A stretch of 64,000 nt of DNA from Fusobacteriaceae bacterium (GCA_017984315.1 JAGNZR010000001.1:90231-154230), one strand, 5' to 3'; shown: positions 1 to 7,393, numbered from the stretch's first letter. Numbers and translations are program-made. The notes: generated by a model from the sequence alone, not told the origin.

Positions 1-807
1 TTTGAAATGTCAAAGGCAGCACTTGCAAAAGGGCTTCCTCATCTGTCTACTATTGCATTATTACTTCTTGCTGTGCAAGAATTTCCTGTTTATTTAATAC
101 TTCCAAGTCTATTAAAAAAGGAAGGAACAAGAAGACTGGAAGCTTTTAGAGCCGGAACAGCAGATGTAGTTCAATCTAGTAATATAGAAGAAAAAGAAAA
201 AAGATTTCCTGAACTTCCAGAGGACTACAAGACAGAATCTATATACTTATTTTTATTAGGACTTATGGGACTATTTGCAATAATTGCGAATATACTATCA
301 GGTAAGTTATTTACAGCAATGGGTATTAACTTTAGCATCTCACCTACCATATTTGGCTTAATGTTTGGTATTATAGCAGGGGAGATTGGATTGTTAGAAA
401 GAAAAAGCTTACAAAAAGCTAACTCTTTTGGTTTTTTTGTAGTAGCATCACTAATTGGTGTTATGGGTGGATTAGTAAACAGCTCACCAAGCGAAATATT
501 ATCTTTAATAGGTCCAATGGCAGCTTTAATTGCTATGGGAATAGTAGGTATGGGCATAGGTGGAATTATAGTTGGTAGAATTTTAGGTAATAATTGGGAG
601 ATGTCTTTTGCAATTGCATTAAACTGTTTAATAGGCTTTCCTGTAAACTTTCTATTGACAAATGAAGCTATAAAAGCTTTAGCTGAAACTGATGAAGAGA
701 GAGACTACTTATCTAATTCCATGATACCAACTATGTTAGTTGGAGGATTTACAACAGTGACATTAGGGTCAGTTGTATTTGCAGGTATACTTGCAAACTT
801 TTTATAG
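1..807 (+). CDS. Integral membrane protein, probably a transporter, 5' end outside window
   Basis: I do not recognise this family with confidence. The visible 266 residues contain about seven hydrophobic segments, rich in Gly, Ile and Leu, separated by short loops and one charged loop near residues 40-75. This pattern fits a secondary transporter or permease. The two codons before the Met at base 7 are open and in frame with the window edge, so that Met may be internal and the gene probably starts outside the window. It ends in a hydrophobic helix at base 807 and is followed by a strong terminator at 974-999. It lies just outside the mobile element and looks like the last gene of a chromosomal unit on the left. 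Confidence 0.6.
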   Translation, partial: FEMSKAALAKGLPHLSTIALLLLAVQEFPVYLILPSLLKKEGTRRLEAFRAGTADVVQSSNIEEKEKRFPELPEDYKTESIYLFLLGLMGLFAIIANILSGKLFTAMGINFSISPTIFGLMFGIIAGEIGLLERKSLQKANSFGFFVVASLIGVMGGLVNSSPSEILSLIGPMAALIAMGIVGMGIGGIIVGRILGNNWEMSFAIALNCLIGFPVNFLLTNEAIKALAETDEERDYLSNSMIPTMLVGGFTTVTLGSVVFAGILANFL

Positions 808-897
808 AAAGAAAGTAATACTATAATATAAAAAAAGTAACACCTTAGCTTTTATAGAGGGATATTTAGTTGATATGATATCTACAGCGGGGAGATC

Positions 898-942
898 ATC
901 AAGCATTTAGTGAATCAAAAAGCTTGATACTATTCATTAAAT
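898..942 (+). other. Possible pseudoknot-forming 3' untranslated RNA
   Basis: Arm ATCAAGC (898-904) pairs with GCTTGAT (922-928). ATTTAGTGAAT (905-915) pairs with ATTCATTAAAT (932-942) with one mismatch. The arms interleave, which is H-type pseudoknot topology. A further small hairpin, AATTCT/AGAATT, lies at 940-959. In A/T-rich DNA such matches can arise by chance. The 808-973 interval has no convincing gene. Confidence 0.3.
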
Positions 943-973
943 TCTTGAACTATAGAATTACAATAATGAAAAT

Positions 974-999
974 AAAAAGACGCCTTAGGGCGTCTTTTT
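974..999 (+). terminator. Rho-independent terminator after the membrane protein gene
   Basis: AAAAAGACGCC and GGCGTCTTTTT form an 11-bp perfect stem with a TTAG loop. The A-run on one side and T-run on the other would let it work on both strands. It separates the left chromosomal gene from the mobile element. Confidence 0.9.
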
Positions 1000-1174
1000 G
1001 TAAGAAAAAAAAACATATTTCCAAACATAATATAACACTAGAAAGCTATAGCGGCTATTTAGTTAATGTAATTTTCTCATGAGTTGCAGTTATATATGTA
1101 TACATATCGGTGTTTGTCAAGTAAGTTGTCGCATTTTCTTATAAAAACATTTTATTCCTTTGTTTCCGATTTGC

Positions 1175-1280
1175 CATTGACATGGAGCCTCTACCTATAT
1201 GACTTTGGTACCTGAAGGCATGGCTATATAAGGGTACTGCCTTCTTCAGAGGCTACCATATAGGCTTCTCCATATCAATG
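1175..1280. repeat. Long imperfect palindrome
   Basis: The outer arms CATTGACATGGAG (1175-1187) and CTCCATATCAATG (1268-1280) pair with one mismatch. Inner arms CTGAAGGCA (1212-1220) and TGCCTTCTTCAG (1238-1249) also pair, and a second nested dyad links the CCTATATG (1194-1201) and CATATAGG (1257-1264) blocks. It lies in the non-coding part of the IS remnant, downstream of the transposase stop. It could be an end structure of the IS or a separate inserted repeat. Confidence 0.6.
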
Positions 1281-1311
1281 GTTCGCTAACACCAAATCTA
1301 GCACTATATTG

Positions 1312-1896
1312 TTAATTACTTTTATTTAATAAATCTTTTACTTCTTCTTCAGCCATGGGATTAAGTGATACATATTCTGGTAATTCCCAATTTCTAATAT
1401 CCTTGGACCATCTTTCTGGATGTTTTGCTTTAGCCTTTTCATACACTTTAATGCGATTTTCCATTATCTTTTTATCTAATCCATAGTGCCTTTGATAAGG
1501 GGTTACAAAGTTAATCCCACTATGTAAATGAGTTTTATTATACCATTTTACAAATTTTTCTACCCATTTTCTGGCTTCCTCTAGGCTCTCGAATCCGTTA
1601 AATGGATATTTGGGTCTATATTTCATTGTTTTAAAAAGTGCTTCTGAGTAGGGATTATCATTACTTACTCTTGGTCTTGAGAAGGAGCTTTGGACTCCTA
1701 GTTTTTCAAGGGTTGCTTGGAAGGTTGCTGCTTTCATTGGACTTCCATTATCTGAATGTAATACTAATGGTTTTCCTGCTATTCCCTGTGATAATGTAGC
1801 CTTCCTGATTAGGTATTCAGCATGTTCAGCCTTTTCCTCTTCCCATACTTCATAAGCTACTATCAGTCTACTAAACATGTCTACAATTATTTTACA
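1312..1896 (-). pseudogene. IS3-family transposase OrfB, 5'-truncated
   Basis: This is the integrase-core (rve) half of an IS3-type DDE transposase. The first catalytic Asp lies in a VDMFSR motif just before base 1878. The second is in HSDNG, and the Glu is in YSEALFKT. Exactly 35 residues separate the second Asp from the Glu, as in the DD35E family. The C-terminal block with WYNKTHLHSG is intact. The upstream half of OrfB and all of OrfA are missing, and the reading frame runs into the 3' end of mobC. The Met at 1878 is internal to the motif, not a true start. The protein cannot be functional. Confidence 0.88.
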
Positions 1897-2247
1897 CTAA
1901 GAGTTGCTACTATATTTCCTCACCAAGATATTTTGTATCTTCATTATCTCTTTCGATATATTATCATTCTCTTTTTTTAAATCCTCAATATCTTCTCTGT
2001 AAATTATTCCTGTACTATTTACTCTTTTTGCAATTTGATTAAGGTTATTAGAGTTCTTTCCTATAAGGCTTTGTAATTCTCTAAAAACATTCATATCAAT
2101 TACAAGTATAGGGGCTTCAAGGATACTTTTCCTTATAAAATGAGCCATTGATTTTGATTTGCTAAGTTCAAGTTTTTTCTTGAAAAGTTCCTTTTCTTCC
2201 TTGGTTAATTTGATTTCAATCCTTTCATTCCTATATTTATTAGTCAT
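1897..2247 (-). CDS. mobC: MobC-like mobilization (relaxosome accessory) protein
   Basis: A 116-residue protein. A basic, ribbon-helix-helix-like N-terminus (residues 1-45, with KLTKEEKELFKKK and SMAHFIRKS) is followed by a helical region containing IGKNSNNLNQIAKRVN, the hallmark of the MobC family. MobC proteins bind oriT and help the relaxase open the nick site. The candidate oriT dyads lie about 100-150 bp upstream. The normal next gene is a relaxase, but the IS3 fragment begins directly after the stop codon, so the relaxase was probably lost. It is preceded by a good ribosome site (AAGGAG). Confidence 0.82.
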   Translation of the reverse strand: MTNKYRNERIEIKLTKEEKELFKKKLELSKSKSMAHFIRKSILEAPILVIDMNVFRELQSLIGKNSNNLNQIAKRVNSTGIIYREDIEDLKKENDNISKEIMKIQNILVRKYSSNS

Positions 2248-2330
2248 ATTTTTCTCCTTTACTTTTATATTTTCAACTGGGGTCTTAGGGGCTACCCCTA
2301 AATCTTTCAGATAAGAACAAGTAGAAAATT

Positions 2331-2395
2331 GAATAGAATAAAGAGAACCTTAAGGTCAGCTTTATTCTATTTTCTCGTAAGTGTCCGTACACTTA
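2331..2395. other. Candidate origin of transfer (oriT)
   Basis: AATAGAATAAAG (2332-2343) and CTTTATTCTATT (2360-2371) form a perfect 12-bp inverted repeat. Its loop contains a perfect 10-bp palindrome, ACCTTAAGGT (2347-2356). Seven bases further on, TAAGTGT and ACACTTA (2378-2384 and 2389-2395) form another dyad around CCGT. TAAGTG-type sequence beside inverted repeats resembles nick regions of mobilizable plasmids. The position between mobC and the replication genes is typical. The nick site itself is an inference. Confidence 0.5.
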
Positions 2396-2439
2396 CTGTG
2401 CTTGCTACTAAAGTTTTAATAGGCACAGGGGAGTGTAAC

Positions 2440-2545
2440 TGTAACCTAGGATTTCAAAAGTCCTCAAATAAGGAATGTCTTTTTTATAAGACCTCACTAA
2501 GCCTTGATATTACTAGGCTTCAATTTCTATTAGAGCATTCCTAAT
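2440..2545. repeat. Cluster of short hairpins
   Basis: AAGCCT (2499-2504) pairs with AGGCTT (2515-2520). AGGAATG (2471-2477) pairs with CATTCCT (2536-2542) and encloses the first hairpin. GTCTT and AAGAC pair around 2477-2491. Together they form a branched fold in the gap between mobC and the helicase gene. It may be part of oriT or of a replication origin. No convincing gene is seen in 2248-2590. Confidence 0.4.
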
Positions 2546-2560
2546 GGTTTTAAAAGTTCG

Positions 2561-2590
2561 GTTACAAGTTACAAGGTTACACAGTTACAA
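2561..2590. repeat. Iteron-like tandem GTTACA repeats
   Basis: Four close copies of a 7-8 bp unit, GTTACAA / GTTACAAG / GTTACACA / GTTACAA, run head to tail directly at the 3' end of the helicase gene. Short tandem repeats next to a primase/helicase pair suggest a replication-initiator or MobC binding site. No function is proven. Confidence 0.45.
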
Positions 2591-4039
2591 TTATTCTTTA
2601 ATATCTTTATTCCTACCTGTGTCTATTATTATTTGTTCTGACTGCCATTCTTTTGGTGTATCAGCGTTATCTACTTCTACAAAACCTTCTTTTATACTTT
2701 CCTCTTTTTTATAATAAAGTTTTACAGGTATAGATACTCCACTAGGAGTAATCCTTTTAGTCTTTGATGATCTGATAGCCTTCCATTCTGGGAAGTAGTT
2801 GTCCATTATTTCAGAGAAGGATTTTGATTTTATTTGATAGCCTTGCATGGCCAATTCCTTGAAGCAAGTTAGGTTAGGCTCTTGACTTCCTGGCTTATAC
2901 TCCTCTAAAAAATACCTAATATCTTCCACATCTGGATTGAGATACTTAAATTTTTCTTGCTCTTGGTAAAAATCTTTTAGTAATTCCTTTGGTAGGGTCC
3001 AGGAGTGTTTCTTTTCTTTATAAAGTTTGTATCCATAGGCCAAGGCTTGGTTAAAATCCTCTCTAATAGAATCTAAATAATCTTTTTCTGATTGCCTCCC
3101 TTGATAATCCTTGTCGGAGTAAATAGCCTTCTTTCTTTTTTCTTTAAAGCATTCTACTGGCAAATACCTTCTCTCTCCAGTATGGTCATTTAAAAAAGTT
3201 CTTTCATTTAATGTTCCAATTAAAATACAAGTCCTAGGAACATCGATTGAAAATTTTTCATAGGGGATTCTTATCCTATCGCTTAATTTAGATAAAAATG
3301 ATTTTGCTTCATTGGCAGACTTTGCATTTCTTAGGGCAACAAACTCTTCAATTTCTACTACAGTCTTTCCCATTAGATTCATAACTGCATCTTTGCCTTG
3401 AATATTTTCAATGGTACAAAACCAATCATCTCTTATAGCCAAATATCTAGCAAAAGTAGATTTTCCTATTCCTTGACCACCTACTAAGACCATCATTTCA
3501 TCAAACTTGGATCCTGGTTCAAATACTCTTTTAATCAAACCCAAAATCATATGCTCCATAATCCAAGCATTAAGTTCTGTATCATTAGCTCCTAGATAAG
3601 TTGGTAGGAGTTTAGCTATTGCATTTCTATCTCCCTTCCAAGTAAGGTTTTTTAGATACTGTTCTGGTGGACTTATTTCATACTGATGGGCGACAAAACG
3701 CACTGCATCCCACATTTTATTAGCATTGTAATTAAGTCCAAAATGCTTTTCTATTTCAAGTCCTAGCCTGTTATTTAGTGAGTCATCCCATAGTCTAATT
3801 TGGTTTGGCTTTATGCCTTTTTCCTCTATAATCTTACCTTGAAATTTAATTTCATTGGTAAATTTATCATAGAAAATTTGTCCTTCATATATTTTCTTAG
3901 CCTTACAATATTTTGGATTAAGAAGTACTGTAACAATATTTCCTGTAATTTGCTTTACATTACTTTTTACTGTTTTCTGTAAATCAATTAAAGAATAGGA
4001 TTGGTCTATTTCAGGAAAAGCTAGTTTAAACTCTTTCAT
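2591..4039 (-). CDS. VapE-like helicase/ATPase (replication protein of the element)
   Basis: About 482 residues. A P-loop (GGQGIGKSTF, near residue 187) and an acidic Walker B strand (VVEIEEF) belong to the virulence-associated protein E / SF3-helicase type found in phage satellites and integrative elements. It presumably unwinds the element's origin with the primase encoded just upstream. I place the start at 4039 (MKEFKL), because GAAGGA lies 9 bases before it and it then overlaps the primase gene by only 14 bases. A longer reading frame to 4102 would lie inside the primase gene. The C-terminus has no recognisable extra domain. Confidence 0.82.
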   Translation of the reverse strand: MKEFKLAFPEIDQSYSLIDLQKTVKSNVKQITGNIVTVLLNPKYCKAKKIYEGQIFYDKFTNEIKFQGKIIEEKGIKPNQIRLWDDSLNNRLGLEIEKHFGLNYNANKMWDAVRFVAHQYEISPPEQYLKNLTWKGDRNAIAKLLPTYLGANDTELNAWIMEHMILGLIKRVFEPGSKFDEMMVLVGGQGIGKSTFARYLAIRDDWFCTIENIQGKDAVMNLMGKTVVEIEEFVALRNAKSANEAKSFLSKLSDRIRIPYEKFSIDVPRTCILIGTLNERTFLNDHTGERRYLPVECFKEKRKKAIYSDKDYQGRQSEKDYLDSIREDFNQALAYGYKLYKEKKHSWTLPKELLKDFYQEQEKFKYLNPDVEDIRYFLEEYKPGSQEPNLTCFKELAMQGYQIKSKSFSEIMDNYFPEWKAIRSSKTKRITPSGVSIPVKLYYKKEESIKEGFVEVDNADTPKEWQSEQIIIDTGRNKDIKE

Positions 4040-4967
4040 AGGCCCTAGTCCTTCTTTTGTATTCAAAATGTCTACTCCAGTCAAAGGCCACAAAATTTCC
4101 AAGGCCCAAAACTTTCTCTATGGTCTTTTCTACATAGTCAAGATACTTTCTATCATCCCTTCTTTTTTCATTGGTGGCTAAGCGATTTAAAGGCGTCATT
4201 AAAAAGAGTTCTTTCATTAAGTTACGATTTCCATCTGTATAGTTTCTAGCAAGTACTAGAAAGGTAAAGTCATCCCTGCTATGGTCACCTGTTAGACTAG
4301 CCCCTGAGATAAGAATACTTGCCTTTCTATTGGTTCTTTCCATTGTGGCTAGTATTTCATCTAGGCTTAGGTCCTCAAGTCTAGAAAACTTGTTTAAAGG
4401 CTCATACCTATACTCTCTAATTTGTTTTAAGGTAGATGTTTTCTCCTGTGTCCATTTCTTATAAAGTCTTTTTAATTCATCTTCTTTGTCTAAGAGATTA
4501 TTACTTCTCGGAAAGAAGGATCCATCTCCTATATTGCCTGTAAGAGCTATATATCGGTTATTCTTATATATCTCAATTCCTCTACTTGATAAATTGAGGT
4601 TGTTTGGTATTGTTCCCTTTGCAAAAATATGGATTCCCTTGCCTGATTGAGATACTTCCATATAAGTTCCTGCAAAGTTCTCTACAACTTCTTTGGCCAT
4701 AAGAGTTAGCTTTCCACCTTGAATTGCATGATCTAGGTCTATACAGATAATCCTATCTTCTTCTACTAAAACAAATCCTAGAGGTTTATTCTTTGTCTTA
4801 GCTTCATTGAAATCTATCCATCGTTCTGGATGATTCCAATCACTAGCTTTTCCATCAATTAGTGAAAAGGGAAGCTTTGCTACTTTACCATTTAAATTTT
4901 CCTTTCTCCAACCTACAAATCTTTTCAAATTTTTCATTTCTTCTGGTAGATATTTATATTTTCCCAT
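4026..4967 (-). CDS. Primase-polymerase (phage/plasmid type)
   Basis: 313 residues. The N-terminal half matches the PrimPol fold: IICIDLDH supplies the catalytic acidic pair (about D77 and D79), and SQSGKGIHIF (about S108-H113) supplies the nucleotide-binding His motif. The C-terminal half (residues 200-313) resembles the primase-associated helical region. It would make primers for replication of the excised element. It is translationally coupled to the VapE-like helicase, whose start overlaps its 3' end. This primase-helicase pair is shared by integrative elements and phage satellites, so the family alone does not decide the element type. Confidence 0.82.
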   Translation of the reverse strand: MGKYKYLPEEMKNLKRFVGWRKENLNGKVAKLPFSLIDGKASDWNHPERWIDFNEAKTKNKPLGFVLVEEDRIICIDLDHAIQGGKLTLMAKEVVENFAGTYMEVSQSGKGIHIFAKGTIPNNLNLSSRGIEIYKNNRYIALTGNIGDGSFFPRSNNLLDKEDELKRLYKKWTQEKTSTLKQIREYRYEPLNKFSRLEDLSLDEILATMERTNRKASILISGASLTGDHSRDDFTFLVLARNYTDGNRNLMKELFLMTPLNRLATNEKRRDDRKYLDYVEKTIEKVLGLGNFVAFDWSRHFEYKRRTRAYERV

Positions 4968-5063
4968 TCATTTTTACCTCCTTATGCTGTTCAAAACAGA
5001 CCCCATATGGTAAAATGAATTTGGTAGAAACATTCCAAATGGGGTGTGCCTTTGGCCTTTGTG

Positions 5064-5384
5064 CTAAAGGTTTTTTTCTTTTTTGATTTCATAGTAAATC
5101 TCTATTAAAAACCTTAAAATCTCTTGATCTTCCTCTTCTAATCTTCCATATTTCTTTACAAGCTTTGCTAGTCTAAATATTTCTAGAGCAAATTTATCTT
5201 CAAGTCTATAATCAGCCTTAATAGACACAGTAGAGGCAGTTAATGAACTAATAATATAATCTTGCTTAGTAAGTCCACTTATCTCTACTTTCTTATCTAA
5301 TAGGTCAGCTTCTTTTTCTGTTGCCCTAAAAGAAATTATCTTATTTCTCTTTCTTTTAACTTGTTTTTTTATTTCCTTACTCAT
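5064..5384 (-). CDS. Ribbon-helix-helix / MobC-like small DNA-binding protein
   Basis: About 106 residues, very basic at the N-terminus (KKQVKRKRNKIISFRATEKEADLLDKK), followed by a short helical tail. The KIISFRATEKEADLLDKK block fits a ribbon-helix-helix DNA-binding unit as in plasmid mobilization or partition proteins. The start at 5384 is chosen because GGAGG stands 6 bases before it, and it overlaps the integrase stop codon (ATGAGTAA). This tight coupling indicates co-expression with the integrase. It differs from the MobC at 1897-2247 and could be a second relaxosome protein or a copy-control factor. Confidence 0.65.
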   Translation of the reverse strand: MSKEIKKQVKRKRNKIISFRATEKEADLLDKKVEISGLTKQDYIISSLTASTVSIKADYRLEDKFALEIFRLAKLVKKYGRLEEEDQEILRFLIEIYYEIKKEKNL

Positions 5385-6498
5385 CTTCATCCTCCAATAA
5401 TTTTTCCCATTCATCATCTAAGTTGCTTTTTCTTATAGTGGATAGGGAGTTAGCCATATCATTTTGTTTGCTTGGGAATAAATGAGCATATCTATAAGTT
5501 ATATCGATGGATTCATGACCTAGTCTATCTGCTATAGCTATTGCTGAATATCCTAATTCAATTAATAAAGATACATGGGAATGTCTTAGGTCATGGACTC
5601 TAATCCTTTTAACTCCAGCCTTTTTACTTCCCCTAGTCATTTCATGGTGTAGATAGGACTTAGTAATTGGAAATAATAACTGATCCCCCTTTAGCTTGTA
5701 TATTCCAGCCATATATTTTTCTATTTCTTCTGCCAAAAAGTCTGGCATAACAACTGTTCTGATACTTTTTTTAGTCTTAGGCTCTGTAATAATGTTTTCT
5801 CCATCTATTCTTTGTAGAGATTGGTTTACTCTAATAGTATTGTTAGTAAAATCAAATTTCTCCTTGGTTAAAGCTAGTAATTCTCCTGTTCTTAGTCCAC
5901 ACCAATACAAAATTTGAAAAGCATGGAAGGATAAAGGTTTGTCTTTAACTTCCTCTATAAATTTGTCATACTCTTTTTCAGTCCAGAACTTCATCTCAGA
6001 AGCTTCCTTTTCTCCCATAGAGCCAACATCCCTTGCAACATTAGATTTTAGGTTATAGTACTTGCAAGCATGATTTAGGACACTACTTAATTGAGCATGT
6101 ATTGTTCTTAAGTAGGTCTGGGAATATTTTTTGCCTTTATCATCTTCCTCTTTCATTAATATGTTTTGCCATTTAACTATTGTCATTTTAGTAATTTCAT
6201 TAACTTGAAGATCTCCTATATAGGGAATAACCTTTGTCCTTATTATTTGTTCTTTAGTTCTCCAGGTGTTTTCTCTTAATCTTGGTCGCATATCCTTTCT
6301 ATATACTTGAAAAAATTCAGCAAATGTCATATCAAGATTTCCAGCTTGCTCTCTTAAAAAATCTTCTTCCCATTTTAGAGCTTCTTTTTTTGTTTTAAAT
6401 CCTCTTTTCTTCCTATTAATCTTCTCACCACGCCAATTACTATAGGTAAATTTGGCAAACCAGGTCCCATTTCCACTTTCATCCCTATAAGCTCCCAC
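5377..6498 (-). CDS. int: Tyrosine site-specific recombinase (integrase)
   Basis: 373 residues. An N-terminal AP2-like arm-binding domain (around GTWFAKFTYSNWRGEK) is followed by a SAM-like core-binding domain (about 55-160) and a catalytic domain. The first Arg is in CGLRTGELLAL, the His/Arg box is HDLRHSHVSLL, and the second His (LGHES) and the Tyr nucleophile (ITYRYAHLF) are present. All residues expected for activity are intact. The start is the GTG at 6498: AAAGGAGG lies 7 bases upstream, and a longer frame to 6528 would start with TTG inside xis. It integrates and, with Xis, excises the element. I found no clear duplicated att sequence. Confidence 0.93.
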   Translation of the reverse strand: MGAYRDESGNGTWFAKFTYSNWRGEKINRKKRGFKTKKEALKWEEDFLREQAGNLDMTFAEFFQVYRKDMRPRLRENTWRTKEQIIRTKVIPYIGDLQVNEITKMTIVKWQNILMKEEDDKGKKYSQTYLRTIHAQLSSVLNHACKYYNLKSNVARDVGSMGEKEASEMKFWTEKEYDKFIEEVKDKPLSFHAFQILYWCGLRTGELLALTKEKFDFTNNTIRVNQSLQRIDGENIITEPKTKKSIRTVVMPDFLAEEIEKYMAGIYKLKGDQLLFPITKSYLHHEMTRGSKKAGVKRIRVHDLRHSHVSLLIELGYSAIAIADRLGHESIDITYRYAHLFPSKQNDMANSLSTIRKSNLDDEWEKLLEDEDE

Positions 6499-6500
6499 TA

Positions 6501-6689
6501 CTAGGCCTCCTTTCTTACTTGATAACAATACTTGTCCAAGAAATATTGTCTATTAATTTTGCCTCTTTGAACCCTATAGCCTAGTTCAAGTAGTTCTCCA
6601 TTCATTTCATTTATTATTTGATAGGCTGTAGTTCTGCTAACTTCTAAAAAATCCTGAACTTCTTTTGCGTTCATAAAAATCTTATTCAT
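6501..6689 (-). CDS. xis: Excisionase (helix-turn-helix)
   Basis: 62 residues, starting at MNKIFMNAKEVQDFL. A winged-helix excisionase fold is suggested by AKEVQDFLEVSRTTAYQIINEMN, the helix-turn-helix of the MerR/AlpA-like excisionase family. Such proteins bend DNA at the attachment site and tip the integrase toward excision. The start at 6689 follows a purine-rich AAGGGGGAAG. A longer frame reaching 6782 would run into the operator and is unlikely. The stop is only 2 bases from the integrase start, so the two are translated together. Expression should be repressed by the XRE protein encoded divergently. Confidence 0.83.
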   Translation of the reverse strand: MNKIFMNAKEVQDFLEVSRTTAYQIINEMNGELLELGYRVQRGKINRQYFLDKYCYQVRKEA

Positions 6690-6775
6690 TTTTTTCTTCC
6701 CCCTTGTGTTTTTATTTATAAGCTTCTCATCAATGAATAAATGACGAGCATCAATTTGGTTGCCTTGTAATTTAT

Positions 6776-6830
6776 AGCACAATTTCGTGCTATTTAATTA
6801 TATATTATCAGCACGGTTCCGTGTTGTCAA
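6776..6830 (-). promoter_or_regulatory. xis-int promoter with two matching repressor operators
   Basis: A near-perfect promoter faces xis: TTGACA (6825-6830), a 17-bp spacer, and TATTAT-type TAATAT (6802-6807), read on the minus strand. One dyad, AGCACGGTTCCGTGTT (6810-6825), fills the spacer. A second, AGCACAATTTCGTGCT (6776-6791), lies just downstream of the start site. The two share AGCAC-N6-GTGYT with centres 34 bp apart. A protein bound to both would block RNA polymerase, so these are the likely operators of the XRE repressor. Confidence 0.8.
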
Positions 6831-6905
6831 GTTTTATTTATTATAACTTGAATTTATTTCTTGTATTACAATGGGTTTGCTTGATTTTGTAATAGTTCAC
6901 TTTTG

Positions 6906-6934
6906 TTGCTATTGATGATGTTTTATGATAGAAT
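6906..6934 (+). promoter_or_regulatory. Promoter of the XRE repressor gene
   Basis: TTGCTA (6906-6911) and TAGAAT (6929-6934) are separated by 17 bp. The start site would lie about 25 bases before the ATG at 6965, with AAAGGAG as ribosome site. An ATTACAA/TTGTAAT inverted repeat lies upstream around 6865-6892. Confidence 0.6.
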
Positions 6935-6964
6935 AAATAAAAATACTTTTTAAAGGAGTTCCAA

Positions 6965-7393
6965 ATGATTTCAGGTGAAAAGTTAAAAAAGTTAAGATTA
7001 CTTAGAGAATTGACACAGAAGGAATTGGCTATAAAATCAGGACTTACAGATTCTGCTATAAGGAATTATGAATTGGGTTATCGTTCGCCTAATAAGGATC
7101 AATTAATAAAAATAGCCCAAGTTTTAGACTGTGATGTATCTGCCTTAATTGACCATACTCCTATTTCTAATTTTGAATTTATGCAAATTCTTTTTGATTA
7201 TGAGGAAGAGTTAAAAATCAGACCCCTAGTAGAAGATTCTACAATAGGGCTGCTTTCCCATGATATGAATTTAAATGATTTTTTAATTGAATGGGATGAA
7301 ATTAGAAAAAAACACTATAACGGAGAAATTACAGATGAAGAATTTGAGGATTGGAAGCTCTCATATCCTAAGAAGTCTAGATTGAAAAAATAA
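6965..7393 (+). CDS. XRE-family transcriptional repressor of the element
   Basis: 142 residues. An N-terminal Cro/CI-type helix-turn-helix (residues 4-60; KLRLLRELTQKELAIKSGL followed by SAIRNYELGYRSPNKDQL) is joined to an acidic C-terminal part of unknown fold. There is no LexA-type peptidase motif (no Ser-Lys autocleavage pair), so induction by RecA-dependent self-cleavage is not supported. The gene is transcribed away from xis-int, the usual switch layout. The two AGCAC-N6-GTGYT operators over the xis promoter are its probable targets. AAAGGAG sits 6 bases before the ATG. Confidence 0.85.
   Translation: MISGEKLKKLRLLRELTQKELAIKSGLTDSAIRNYELGYRSPNKDQLIKIAQVLDCDVSALIDHTPISNFEFMQILFDYEEELKIRPLVEDSTIGLLSHDMNLNDFLIEWDEIRKKHYNGEITDEEFEDWKLSYPKKSRLKK

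Larger units (their letters stand above)
1111..1896 (-). mobile_element. 3' remnant of an IS3-family insertion sequence
   Basis: The C-terminal part of an IS3-type transposase (1312-1896) is followed by about 200 bases of non-coding DNA. The outer end, TGTTTGTCAAGTAAGTTGTC at 1111-1130, is a plausible terminal repeat of the TG...CA type, but its partner is absent because the 5' part of the element is missing. The inner boundary falls immediately at the stop codon of mobC. The exact left boundary is an inference. Confidence 0.6.

Noticed and set aside
860..1090. Weak similarity between the stretch near 857-882 and that near 1045-1075 (TATTTAGTT blocks)
   Set aside because: Short A/T-rich matches of this quality are expected by chance; not enough for a direct repeat or att pair.
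2329..2544. A 71-codon plus-strand reading frame between mobC and the helicase gene
   Set aside because: It runs through the nested inverted repeats of the candidate oriT, has no ribosome site and shows no known motif.
6690..6782. An N-terminal extension of the excisionase to base 6782
   Set aside because: It would run through the downstream operator and lacks a ribosome site; the start at 6689 has a purine-rich site.
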